A stretch of 64,000 nt of DNA, taken from contig JACQAL010000022.1 of NCBI GenBank assembly GCA_016195025.1, forward strand, positions 1 through 64,000, read 5' to 3'. The first letter of the stretch is position 1, and each line of letters begins with the position of its first letter. A program made the position numbers and the translations under genes. Below, one piece after another: positions 16,676 to 24,450 of this stretch. This DNA is from Bacteroidota bacterium. GTDB taxonomy: Bacteria > Bacteroidota > Bacteroidia > Palsa-948. The notes below the pieces were generated by a model that searched no databases, was not told where the DNA came from, and saw only the letters and a program-made list of their open reading frames with translations.

Positions 16676-17758
16676 AACTGTTTTTTCCTGTTTCGCAGTA
16701 AAAACTCCAAAACTTGCTATAGATAATCCTGCTTTTTCAGCGAAAGCAATAAATTCTTTTTCATACATAGAATCTATCGCCACCAAAAGCCCACCGCTGG
16801 TTTGCGGGTCGCAAAGAGTAAGAATGGACTCTGCTTGTTGGTTGGGATTTGAAATCCCAACCAGCGAAACTTTTGCTTCGTAACTGTTCCAGTTGCGGAA
16901 AGTAATATCGGGATAAATCATTTTGGATGCATAGTGAGAACTATTTTTCAGCAGGGGAATTTTTTCGTATTCAATTTCCGCAGAGAGATTGCTGCCTTCG
17001 CACATTTCAATTAAATGCCCGAGCAAGCCAAAGCCCGTAACATCGGTCATTGCTTTTACATAGTCCAGTTTTCCGAATTCATAGCCGATGGAATTCAGTT
17101 GCGTCATGATTTCTACCGCTTGAACAAAATCTTTTTTCTCTGCAACTCCTCGCTTGTGCGCGGTAGTAATCATTCCCACGCCAAGCGGTTTTGTCAGAAA
17201 TAATTTGCAACCTTCGGTGGCGGTGGAATTCCGTTTGATGTTTTTTATTTCCACTTCGCCTGTTACGGCTAATCCAAAAATCGGTTCGGGAGAATCAATG
17301 CTGTGCCCGCCTGCGAGAGGAATGTTTGCCTGCTCACAAATTTTTCTTGCTCCGTCCAAGACCTTTTGCGCCACTTCTGCCGGAATTTTTTCCACGGGCC
17401 ATCCGAGAATCGCAATTGCCATGAGTGGTTTTCCTCCCATTGCATACACATCGCTGATAGAATTTGCCGCAGCAATTCTTCCGAAGTCAAAAGCATCGTC
17501 CACAATGGGCATAAAAAAATCAGTAGTGGAAATAATTGCTTTGCCGTTTCCTGTATCATAAACAGCAGCGTCATCTTTTGTGTCGTAGCCAACCAATAAA
17601 GCCCCCTCAATCCCCCGAAGGGGGAATTCAGGAAGCATAGATTTGGTTTCCCCCCTTTGGGGGGAGGGGGGGCTTAGTATTTTTTCGAGAATGTTCGGTG
17701 CGATTTTACATCCGCAGCCGGCTCCGTGAGAGAATGCTGTGAGTTTATAAGATTCCAT
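16658..17758 (-). CDS. selD: Selenide, water dikinase
   Basis: 366 residues. SelD makes selenophosphate from selenide and ATP. The N-terminal catalytic motif HGAGCGCKI is at residues 11-19, with Cys17 in the position that is Cys or Sec in the family, so this enzyme is not itself a selenoprotein. Further family signatures are DDAAVYD, STTDFFMPIVDD, AMGGKPLMAIAILGWP, LAGGHSID, KAMTDVTGFGLLGH and CDPQTSGGLL, all collinear with E. coli SelD as I remember it. Residues about 29-53 (17600-17674) are unusual: they are encoded by two G/C-rich palindromes and lengthen a loop that is about 11 residues in E. coli to about 25. The stop lies inside the 21-bp array. The gene follows mnmH by 43 bases on the same strand, so the selenophosphate is most simply used for tRNA selenation. 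Confidence 0.95.
   Translation of the reverse strand: MESYKLTAFSHGAGCGCKIAPNILEKILSPPSPQRGETKSMLPEFPLRGIEGALLVGYDTKDDAAVYDTGNGKAIISTTDFFMPIVDDAFDFGRIAAANSISDVYAMGGKPLMAIAILGWPVEKIPAEVAQKVLDGARKICEQANIPLAGGHSIDSPEPIFGLAVTGEVEIKNIKRNSTATEGCKLFLTKPLGVGMITTAHKRGVAEKKDFVQAVEIMTQLNSIGYEFGKLDYVKAMTDVTGFGLLGHLIEMCEGSNLSAEIEYEKIPLLKNSSHYASKMIYPDITFRNWNSYEAKVSLVGISNPNQQAESILTLCDPQTSGGLLVAIDSMYEKEFIAFAEKAGLSIASFGVFTAKQEKTVIINGA
17600..17675. repeat. Palindromic REP-like doublet inserted in frame in selD
   Basis: CCCCC-GAA-GGGGG (17612-17624) and CCCCCC-TTT-GGGGGG (17650-17664) lie within outer arms GCCCCCT (17601-17607) and AGGGGGGGC (17665-17673). This is the look of intergenic G/C palindromes that are scattered in Bacteroidota genomes, here read through as codons 29-53 of selD. 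A smaller relative lies in psd at 22383-22401. Confidence 0.7.
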
Positions 17759-17797
17759 CTACTAATTTACTAATCTGTACTAATGTACTAATGAGCA
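17759..17797. repeat. ACTAAT stutter repeat between mnmH and selD
   Basis: Four copies of ACTAAT at 8-10 base spacing (first bases 17761, 17769, 17780 and 17788) fill almost the whole 43-base gap between the two selenium genes. This resembles other site-specific short tandem repeats in the gaps of this window. No function can be assigned. Confidence 0.5.
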
Positions 17798-17801
17798 GCC
17801 G

Positions 17802-18896
17802 TCATTGTATTTCGTATTTTTCGTATAGTTTCGCTTTTCGCTGATTCGCGAACTCAATTACTTTTTTTGCATTCAACGCTGCATCTGCACTTTCGCATTC
17901 CACAATAAATACATCCTTGAAATTCCTTTTCTCGTGATTATAGTTGTATGCTTTGTCATAGTAAGAAAGAGTTATGTCTGCAACTTTTCTGAGTTCTCCG
18001 TTTTCCAATTCTTCGAGCGCGTATTTTGCGTGCTGCGGACCGAGACGTTTTTCAATTTTCAGAATACAATTACCTAATTCTTCTTTTGAAAATTTTCCAT
18101 AGTCATTCAATAGCCGTTCAATTCTTTTTTCTTTTGGAATTTTCACTCTGAGAATCGGGGCTTGTTTCATTTTTTCCCATAGCGGATTTGGAATCTGGCA
18201 AGTGCCAATACTTCTTGATTCGTCTTCCAGAAAAATTCTTTTTGATAAATCAATTTTATTCAGATGAAAGGATAAATTATTTTCGAATTGTTCCTGAGTG
18301 GGCTGCTGCTTTTCTCCCAGCGAACCAAATGCGGAACCCTTGTGCTGCGCGAGATTTTCCAAATCAATTATCTGTTCGCCTGCTTCGCCAATCTTTTTCA
18401 GAATTTCTGTTTTGCCGCTGCCGGTTTCTCCTCCGAGAATAAGAAGATTTACTTCCCGCTCAAAACTTTTCAATACAAAATTCCTATATGCTTTATATCC
18501 TTTTTGCAGCGTGAAAGTTTTTATCCCGGCAAGATTCAGCAGCCATGCAAAATTTGCGCTGCGCATTCCTCCGCGCCAGCAGTGTATTAATACAGTGGCA
18601 GCGGCAGTAGCAGTAGGCAGTTGTTTATACGAATGTTCTGAAATTATTTTTTCAACTTCTGAAACAAAAGAAGAAAGTTTTGGTCCCACAATTTCAAGCC
18701 CGAGTTTTATGGCGGCATGCCTTCCAACCTGTTTGTAAGTTGTTCCCACTTTTGCCCGCTCCTCGTTATCGAATAGTGGAATGTTATGCGCGTTTGGAAT
18801 ATGCCCTTGCCCAAATTCAGAAGGCGAGCGCACATCAATTACGGGAAATTGCTCGGAGAGTTTTATAAACTCTTCTATGTTTAAAGGAACATTCAC
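17802..18896 (-). CDS. mnmH: tRNA 2-selenouridine synthase
   Basis: 364 residues. MnmH (SelU, YbbB) replaces sulfur by selenium in 2-thiouridine at the wobble base of tRNA, via a geranylated intermediate, using selenophosphate. The N-terminal rhodanese domain spans residues about 10-140, with the signature VIDVRSPSEFGQGHIP and the active loop HCWRGGMRS carrying catalytic Cys106. A P-loop GETGSGKT (about 156-163) opens the C-terminal domain. The length matches the family. selD follows 43 bases downstream, a common pairing that supplies the substrate. The 3' end of the gene (about 17803-17846) coincides with a TTCGTA-type repeat, so the last residues KAKLYEKYEIQ are encoded by repeat DNA. Confidence 0.93.
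   Translation of the reverse strand: MNVPLNIEEFIKLSEQFPVIDVRSPSEFGQGHIPNAHNIPLFDNEERAKVGTTYKQVGRHAAIKLGLEIVGPKLSSFVSEVEKIISEHSYKQLPTATAAATVLIHCWRGGMRSANFAWLLNLAGIKTFTLQKGYKAYRNFVLKSFEREVNLLILGGETGSGKTEILKKIGEAGEQIIDLENLAQHKGSAFGSLGEKQQPTQEQFENNLSFHLNKIDLSKRIFLEDESRSIGTCQIPNPLWEKMKQAPILRVKIPKEKRIERLLNDYGKFSKEELGNCILKIEKRLGPQHAKYALEELENGELRKVADITLSYYDKAYNYNHEKRNFKDVFIVECESADAALNAKKVIEFANQRKAKLYEKYEIQ
17803..17846 (+). repeat. TTCGTA-type dispersed repeat, copy in the mnmH 3' end
   Basis: Three spaced TTCGTA-like words followed by TTTCGCTTTTCGCTGATT (17829-17846). This aligns with the 18-base phrase ATTCGTTTTTCGnnGATT found at 29008, 37334 and 57801. It is the most diverged copy and lies inside coding sequence. 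Confidence 0.5.
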
Positions 18897-18949
18897 GCGG
18901 TAAAAATATACTCTACGAATTTATCTAATTTTATCCATTCATTTTACAG

Positions 18950-20431
18950 ATGAGAAAACTATTTCCTGATACGATTTCGCGTTTACAGTTTTTTTGTGTC
19001 ATTTTTTTTGCAATAGTTTATTCTCTGCTCTCGCTTGTTAATCACTATAACTTCCGCACGTATGCCTATGATTTGGGATTGATGAATAATGCACTTTGGG
19101 ATTATTCTCATTTTCGGTTTAATGACTGCATGCTGCTTCAGCCAGAATTAAAAAATTACCTGAGCGAGCATTTTGAAATTGTCATCATGTTTCTTTCTCC
19201 GTTTGTTTATATGTTCGGAACCTACACGCTGCTTATTTTTCAGATTGCATTTATTTTGTTCGGGGGATTTGGAGTTTATAAATACATTAAAGAAGTTTCT
19301 ACGGATGAGAAAATTTCTTTCTTAGCGCAACTGCATTTTTATTTTTTCTATGGAATTTTTTCTGCGCTGAGTTTTGATTTTCATAATAATGTTTTGGGCG
19401 CCATGTTTGTCCCTTGGTTTTTTTATTTCTTTCACCTGAGAAAATGGAAACAAGCAACTTTATTTTTTCTTCTGATAGTGCTTGCAAAAGAAAATATGCC
19501 GCTGTGGCTCGCGTTTATCTGCGCAGGGATTTCTCTTTTATATTGGAAAAATAAAGTTCAGCGCACAGCTGCTATTATTTTTTCTCTTTCCGCCTTCATT
19601 CTTTTTCTTTTGATTGTTCAACTAATTATGCCCGCGCTTTCCAATGCAGGCGAAGAATATGTGCAGTTCAGAAGTAATTATTCTTCGGTGGGAACAACTA
19701 TCAGTGAAATTTCAGAAACTATTTTTTCAAAACCAATTTACGTTTTGAAATTACTTTTTCTGAATCTATCCGGGAATCTTCTTGGTGATAATCAGAAAAT
19801 GGAATCGTGGATTTTTGTTTTGCTTTCGGGAGGAATTCTATTTGTTATCCGCCCGCAGTTTTTAGTAATGCTCATTCCCATCTTTGCGCAAAAAATGTTT
19901 CACAACGATTATTTGAAATGGGGAATCGGCTCGCATTATTCCATTGAGTTTGCTCCCATTTGTTCCATCGGAGTATTTTATGTAATAACTCAATTTAAAA
20001 ATGAAAATTGGAAAAAATATTTTGCGTATGCGATTACTGCTCTTTGTCTTGTAGTCACCATTCGGAGTTTTGACCGCACCTATACTTATTTTGACCGCGA
20101 CCGGCACCGCATTTACCAATCGTGGCATTATAAAAAGGATTACGATGTGGCGGAAGCACACCGCGCGCTGAAATTAATTCCGGAAAATGCAAAAGTGAGC
20201 GCGCAGTCGCCTTTTGTTCCGCATCTTGCTTTCCGCGAGTATATTTACCAGTTCCCTGTAATCAACGATGCGGAATATATTGTGGTTTCATCGGAAGAAT
20301 TTTTTTATCCGCTCAATAAAGAATCTTTTGCTGTGCAACTGGCAATGCTGGAGAGTTCTAAAGAGTGGGAGAAAATTTATGAGAGGAACGGAATGGTGAT
20401 TTGGAAAAGAAAAATTATTTTACCAGAATAA
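18950..20431 (+). CDS. DUF2079 family multi-pass membrane protein
   Basis: 493 residues with roughly nine or ten hydrophobic segments, beginning about residue 12 and ending about residue 370, then a soluble C-terminal part of about 110 residues. The early conserved stretch YAYDLGLMNNALWD is the part by which I recognise the DUF2079 family, predicted integral membrane proteins with a fold related to GT-C glycosyltransferases. The substrate is unknown. The gene overlaps the end of the convergent T9SS gene by 17 bases. The ATG at 18950 directly precedes a basic residue and the first membrane segment, so the start is plausible. Confidence 0.75.
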   Translation: MRKLFPDTISRLQFFCVIFFAIVYSLLSLVNHYNFRTYAYDLGLMNNALWDYSHFRFNDCMLLQPELKNYLSEHFEIVIMFLSPFVYMFGTYTLLIFQIAFILFGGFGVYKYIKEVSTDEKISFLAQLHFYFFYGIFSALSFDFHNNVLGAMFVPWFFYFFHLRKWKQATLFFLLIVLAKENMPLWLAFICAGISLLYWKNKVQRTAAIIFSLSAFILFLLIVQLIMPALSNAGEEYVQFRSNYSSVGTTISEISETIFSKPIYVLKLLFLNLSGNLLGDNQKMESWIFVLLSGGILFVIRPQFLVMLIPIFAQKMFHNDYLKWGIGSHYSIEFAPICSIGVFYVITQFKNENWKKYFAYAITALCLVVTIRSFDRTYTYFDRDRHRIYQSWHYKKDYDVAEAHRALKLIPENAKVSAQSPFVPHLAFREYIYQFPVINDAEYIVVSSEEFFYPLNKESFAVQLAMLESSKEWEKIYERNGMVIWKRKIILPE

Positions 20432-21887
20432 TTTTTTTTCTGGCTGAAAGTTCTTTTGAAAAAAAATCCAAAGTATAAATTCCTACTGGTAAAAATGAAA
20501 TATTAATTTCTCCGGAGCTTGGTGCATTTTTTAATTCAAAAACACTTTCTCCAAGCAGATTAAAAATTCTTATCTCGGAAAAAGGATAATTCAAAGAAAA
20601 ATAAAATTTGTCTTGAGTAGGATTTGGAAAAATAGTTGCATCATCATCTTTTTCCGCCAATTCATTTACTGAGACATAGGAATTAATAGTGCTGTTATAA
20701 TTCATGTTTTTATTCATTCGGACAATAATAATATTATCCGTTCCGGTTCCGTAAGTTCCTGTATAACCTACGAGCACATAACCTGAATCTGAAGTTTCCA
20801 AAATATCATATGCTTCTTCATCGTATTGCCCTCCTGTTGTTCCGCCTCCCAAGTAACCGTATCCGGTGTTCCATTTATCAAAACTTATATCCTTCCCGTC
20901 ACTTGCAACTGCGTCTGTCCATCCAACAGTATAATATTCTCCTTCTTTATTTTCCCGGATGCGAAAAATTTCCCGGTTGCCTGTTCCTGCTATGTCAATA
21001 TTTGAATTAAGTAAATTCCCCTTAGCATTTGTTTTAATAAAAGATTTTTTTTTCAATGTTCCTACTATGGAATATCCACCAAGCAAAAATCCTCCGTCCA
21101 TACAAATAGTTAAAGAATTACACGCATCATCGGCTGTGCCGCCAAAAGTTGTATCCCATTGCCAATTACCCTGTGAATTTGTTTTAAGAAGATAAAAATC
21201 CAAATCACCAAGAGAAGTTCTTGTATATCCTCCTGCAATAAATCCACCATCCGAAGTTTGATGAACTTCATTAAATACATCTTCATTTGAATTGCCAAAT
21301 GCTTTTGTCCAGAGTGTGTCACCGGAAGAATTGGTTTTGACAAGATATGCCTGAGCATTATTTCCGAAACTATATGTTTCTCCTGCAAGAATGTATCCGC
21401 CATCATTTGTTTGCTCTGCCCAATAAGTAAAGTCCCAATCAGTTCCCCCAAAAGTTTTTTGCCATTGAAAATTTCCCTGCGAATCTGTTTTTACAATATA
21501 CGCATCATACGTACCCAACTCATTAGTATATCCGCAAAGAATAAATCCTGAATCGCTTGCTGGTTGAATTGAAAAACAGTTTTCAATATTAATTCCCCCA
21601 ATAGTATTTTGCCATTCATATTTTCCCGCGCTGTTAATTTTCAAAAGATAAAAATCTGTACTACCCATTCCATAGCTGCTCGTTGTCGCGCCAATTATAA
21701 AACCACTGTCAGGTGTTTGGCAAATTCCCTGTCCTCTGTCATAATTCATTCCGCCATAAACAGCAACCCATGTGCCTGGCTGTGAAAAGGAAAAAATAAA
21801 AAAGCATAATGTAAAATAAGCAAGCAATAATATTCTAAGAGAAAAAATATTTTTGCTACTTTCGGAAAAATTTGATAGTGATTTCAC
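20415..21887 (-). CDS. T9SS type A sorting-domain protein with beta-propeller-like repeats
   Basis: 490 residues from the GTG at 21887. Repeats of about 50 residues of the type TSDGGFIAGGYT...DFYLLKTNSQGNWQW...FGG run from about residue 45 to 400, at least six times, as in SBBP/propeller-like extracellular proteins. The final 75 residues (IFPNPTQDKFYF...LPVGIYTL) are a T9SS type A C-terminal sorting domain. The start was chosen because the TATCTTTG promoter box (21904-21911, minus strand) lies 16 bases before the GTG; an ATG at 21965 is upstream of that box. A signal peptide (FSLRILLLAYFTLCFFIFSFSQ) follows. The likely role is a secreted surface protein; the ligand is unknown. Confidence 0.8.
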   Translation of the reverse strand: MKSLSNFSESSKNIFSLRILLLAYFTLCFFIFSFSQPGTWVAVYGGMNYDRGQGICQTPDSGFIIGATTSSYGMGSTDFYLLKINSAGKYEWQNTIGGINIENCFSIQPASDSGFILCGYTNELGTYDAYIVKTDSQGNFQWQKTFGGTDWDFTYWAEQTNDGGYILAGETYSFGNNAQAYLVKTNSSGDTLWTKAFGNSNEDVFNEVHQTSDGGFIAGGYTRTSLGDLDFYLLKTNSQGNWQWDTTFGGTADDACNSLTICMDGGFLLGGYSIVGTLKKKSFIKTNAKGNLLNSNIDIAGTGNREIFRIRENKEGEYYTVGWTDAVASDGKDISFDKWNTGYGYLGGGTTGGQYDEEAYDILETSDSGYVLVGYTGTYGTGTDNIIIVRMNKNMNYNSTINSYVSVNELAEKDDDATIFPNPTQDKFYFSLNYPFSEIRIFNLLGESVFELKNAPSSGEINISFLPVGIYTLDFFSKELSARKKIILVK

Positions 21888-21903
21888 GAAGAAATAATTT
21901 TCA

Positions 21904-21911
21904 TCAAAGAT
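21904..21911 (-). promoter_or_regulatory. Promoter -7 box TATCTTTG for the type A cargo gene
   Basis: An exact TAnnTTTG match on the minus strand, 16 bases upstream of the GTG at 21887. It decides that start over the longer frame from 21965. No clear -33 TTTG was found at 17-23 bases. Confidence 0.5.
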
Positions 21912-21938
21912 ATGCAGAACTTTTGACTTTTGAATTTT

Positions 21939-21946
21939 TACTTTTG
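21939..21946 (+). promoter_or_regulatory. Promoter -7 box TACTTTTG for psd
   Basis: An exact TAnnTTTG match ten bases before the psd start codon. It lies in a local repeat of ACTTTTGA-like words (about 21919-21950), so it may be partly a by-product of that repeat. Confidence 0.4.
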
Positions 21947-21956
21947 AATTGAATTT

Positions 21957-22610
21957 ATGATTCACAAAGAAGGAACTCCGACTATTATTCTCACTTTAAG
22001 TTTTATTGCAATCCTCAATGCGCTTATTTTTTTTCTTGGCGGAAATGACATTGTAAAATGGATTGGATATTCTGTTTCTGCATTTCTTCTCATTACTGTT
22101 TTGCAGTTTTTCAGAAACCCTCCGAGAAAAATTTCTGCTAATGAAAAACATATTCTCTCTCCTGCCGATGGAAAAGTGGTGGTGATTGAAGAAGTAATGG
22201 AAGAAGAATATTTTCACGATAAAAGAATTCAGGTTTCCATTTTCATGTCTCCTGTGAATGTGCACGCAAACCGTTATCCTATCAGCGGAAAAATTTCTTA
22301 CTATAAATATCATCCGGGAAAATATTTAGTGGCATGGCATCCGAAATCATCCACCGAGAATGAACGGACAACAGTGGTGATAGCCCCCGCCCTAAAGGGG
22401 GAAAGCATTTTATTCAAACAAATAGCAGGAGCATTAGCGCGAAGAATTGTTTTTTACGGAAAAGAAAATGAAACGGTAAAACAGGGCGAGCAATGCGGCT
22501 TCATCAAATTCGGTTCGCGCGTGGATGTGCTGCTTCCGCTCGGAACAAAAGTGAATGTAAAGTTGGGCGAAGCGGTGAAAGGAGGAATCAGCATTATTGC
22601 GGAACTCTGA
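21957..22610 (+). CDS. psd: Phosphatidylserine decarboxylase, short (archaeal/Bacteroidota) type
   Basis: 217 residues. It converts phosphatidylserine to phosphatidylethanolamine at the inner membrane. Two N-terminal hydrophobic segments (about residues 10-48) are followed by the conserved LSPADGKVVVIEE, SPVNVHANRYPISG and the self-cleavage site in FGSRVDVLLPLG, where Gly-Ser is cut to give the pyruvoyl group. The length fits the small single-domain family. Residues about 142-149 (IAPALKGE) are encoded by a G/C palindrome that seems to replace the usual hydrophilic loop. The 3' end is five bases from the convergent GT-C-like gene. Confidence 0.9.
   Translation: MIHKEGTPTIILTLSFIAILNALIFFLGGNDIVKWIGYSVSAFLLITVLQFFRNPPRKISANEKHILSPADGKVVVIEEVMEEEYFHDKRIQVSIFMSPVNVHANRYPISGKISYYKYHPGKYLVAWHPKSSTENERTTVVIAPALKGESILFKQIAGALARRIVFYGKENETVKQGEQCGFIKFGSRVDVLLPLGTKVNVKLGEAVKGGISIIAEL
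22383..22401. repeat. G/C palindromic repeat read in frame in psd
   Basis: GCCCCCGCCCTAAAGGGGG: the core CCC-TAAA-GGG flanked by further C and G runs. It resembles the element in selD and is translated as part of psd residues about 142-149. Confidence 0.45.
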
Positions 22611-22615
22611 AGAAA

Positions 22616-24037
22616 TTATTTCAGTTCATATGCTGAGAAATTTATTTCTCTCTTCTCATCTGCAAAATTTGCATTATAGAAATTAATCAGATTAGTATTG
22701 TTATTCAATTGTTCTTTTGTAACTCCTCCTTCCACTACCGAATACCAATTATCCCAAATAATAATATCATCTTTTTTCAGCTGACTTAAATTTTCATTTG
22801 TGAGGTCCAACTTTTTACTTTTGTCAAAGCAATCAATATTTAATACTTCGCTTAAATAGGGCGCCATAAAAATAAAGCGATGTTCTTTTCCTTTCTGTTG
22901 AATTATAAAATTGGCGATTTGAATGGCGCATTGCTGTTCTGCGGAAAGCATCATGTCGTTTTTCCAGATTATTGCGGATGGATTTGGAGTGAATGGAAAA
23001 ATAATTACATAGGAAATCAGAAGCGAGTAACTGATTTTTCCCCACATTTTATTTTTCTCCGAGATTTTTTCAGTAATAAAATTAAATCCTTCAAGCGAAA
23101 TAATTGCTATGAGCGGAACAATTCCCAGTAAAACCCGTTTCAATCCCATGGAACCAAAAATTCCGAAATACCAGAAGAGAGAATGGGCGGAGAAGTAAAC
23201 AATGAAACCGAATAAAACCAATACCTGCAGTTCGAGTGATAATTTTTTTTTCAGTAGCATCCAAATCATAACCAGGGTTCCGATTCCAAACAAAAAATAA
23301 ATCGGAACACCCACTACATCTATCATTTCTTTTGCGAAATGAAATATTCCACCGCTGCCATACGGGCTGCTGAAACCTGCATAGGGAATTTTAGTGAACA
23401 CCCAGAGCAAATCATGATAAACAAAAAAACCGGCAATGGAATAAACAACATGTCCGGCAAGAAGCAGAGGAAGAAATTTCCATTTTCGTTTCAGCAGTAA
23501 ATACAAAACAAAAATTCCAATGATGATTAAACCTTCTGAACGGACAAATGGAAGAAATGAAATTAGCAAACAGGAAAGAATATATTTTTCTTTGAGCACC
23601 GCATAAATACCCGCACTAAGAAATAAAGCGAAGAGCGGTTCTGTCAATCCGGAAAAAGCAAGTATGTAATATAGCGGAGTGAAAATTAAAATTATGGCAA
23701 CAATAATTGCATTTTTGATTTTTAATTCGCAGCAAATTTTATAAGTCAGAAAAATAGTAGTGAGAGAAACAAGCGCATTGAAAATTTTTATTCCGGTAAA
23801 TCCAAATTGCGCAAACGGGCTGGCTACTAAAACAAATAAAGGTTTTGCCCAGTGATGAAAAAAAAGTTCGGGATGAACGGGCGCATATTTGGCATAGAGA
23901 TAATGCATCACACTGTCTCCGGCATCTCCTGTTCCGTCAAAAAAATAAATTGTAAATCCTGCTATGAGGGAATAAAAAAATAATAAAATATAAATAGGAT
24001 TCTTCAAAAGGAATTTTCGTTTAACTAAATTTAACAA
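22616..24037 (-). CDS. GT-C-like membrane glycosyltransferase, putative
   Basis: 473 residues with about ten hydrophobic segments. The loop after the first membrane helix carries DGTGDAGDSVMHY, an acidic pair in the position of the catalytic Asp of GT-C (PMT/ArnT/GT39-like) enzymes. The motifs FSGLTEPLF and PFVRSEGL are common in such bacterial mannosyl- or polyprenyl-sugar transferases. A soluble domain of about 100 residues ends the protein. It probably transfers a sugar from a polyprenyl donor on the outer face of the inner membrane; acceptor and donor cannot be read from the sequence. It is convergent with psd. Confidence 0.65.
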   Translation of the reverse strand: MLNLVKRKFLLKNPIYILLFFYSLIAGFTIYFFDGTGDAGDSVMHYLYAKYAPVHPELFFHHWAKPLFVLVASPFAQFGFTGIKIFNALVSLTTIFLTYKICCELKIKNAIIVAIILIFTPLYYILAFSGLTEPLFALFLSAGIYAVLKEKYILSCLLISFLPFVRSEGLIIIGIFVLYLLLKRKWKFLPLLLAGHVVYSIAGFFVYHDLLWVFTKIPYAGFSSPYGSGGIFHFAKEMIDVVGVPIYFLFGIGTLVMIWMLLKKKLSLELQVLVLFGFIVYFSAHSLFWYFGIFGSMGLKRVLLGIVPLIAIISLEGFNFITEKISEKNKMWGKISYSLLISYVIIFPFTPNPSAIIWKNDMMLSAEQQCAIQIANFIIQQKGKEHRFIFMAPYLSEVLNIDCFDKSKKLDLTNENLSQLKKDDIIIWDNWYSVVEGGVTKEQLNNNTNLINFYNANFADEKREINFSAYELK

Positions 24038-24068
24038 ACAAAAATAGTTTATTTGTAAGTAAAGGTTG

Positions 24069-24076
24069 TATATTTG
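24069..24076 (+). promoter_or_regulatory. Promoter -7 box TATATTTG
   Basis: An exact TAnnTTTG match 39 bases before the ATG at 24116. It is followed by an A-rich leader without a Shine-Dalgarno sequence, as is usual in Bacteroidota. Confidence 0.5.
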
Positions 24077-24115
24077 ATTTCACAAAAAAGAAACAACAAC
24101 CAATTAATAAACTCT

Positions 24116-24400
24116 ATGAAAAAATTATTTTTTGCTTTAGCGTTCACCGGATTTCTCGGAGCAGCAACCGTCAATACAATTTCTGCGGCAACTCATGTAA
24201 AAGTTTTTGTGAAAGGTGGAGAAGATGATAAAAAGAAAAAGAAAGATTGCAAGAAAGACAGCAAGTGCTGCTCGAAGGATGCGAATGCTTCCGCAGGAGA
24301 TAAAAAAACCTGCGCGAAAGGAACAGGTTGCTGCCATGCGAAAACAACTTCTTCTTCAGAAACAAAAGTTGAAGAAAAGAAAACCGAAACTCAAAAGTAA
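24116..24400 (+). CDS. Small exported Cys- and Lys-rich protein
   Basis: 94 residues from the ATG at 24116, which begins a clean signal peptide (MKKLFFALAFTGFLGAATVN...ISA); the promoter box at 24069 and the A-rich leader support this start over an earlier in-frame codon. The mature part is dominated by Lys, Asp and Ser with paired Cys (KCCSK, TGCCHAK) and single Cys, eight residues with metal-ligand character in about 50. It may bind metal in the periplasm or on the surface, but no known domain is recognised. It is a single-gene unit closed by a strong terminator. Confidence 0.7.
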   Translation: MKKLFFALAFTGFLGAATVNTISAATHVKVFVKGGEDDKKKKKDCKKDSKCCSKDANASAGDKKTCAKGTGCCHAKTTSSSETKVEEKKTETQK

Positions 24401-24419
24401 ATTTTCTTTCGTGAACTTG

Positions 24420-24450
24420 AAGCCCGGTAATTTTATCGGGCTTTTTTATT
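24420..24450 (+). terminator. Intrinsic terminator
   Basis: AAGCCCG (24420-24426) pairs with CGGGCTT (24437-24443), followed by a T-rich run. It ends transcription of the small Cys/Lys-rich gene. The minus-strand membrane gene at 24446 stops inside the T-tract. Confidence 0.85.

Noticed and set aside
16291-16710. Minus-strand frame with SAFVPTTSPLVRQ repeats
   Set aside because: Same reason as the plus-strand frame, and its 5' part overlaps the true selD coding sequence in another frame.
16325-16726. Open frame on the plus strand across the 21-bp array giving a heptad-repeat protein (NGGVVGTNADDCRT-like)
   Set aside because: The unit is a multiple of three, so several frames on both strands stay open by periodicity alone. 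There is no promoter, signal or non-repeat domain, and the frame runs into selD on the opposite strand.
17812-17850. Terminator at the end of mnmH
   Set aside because: The TTCGTA words do not form a G/C stem followed by a T-tract in the mnmH direction; it fits better as a dispersed repeat copy.
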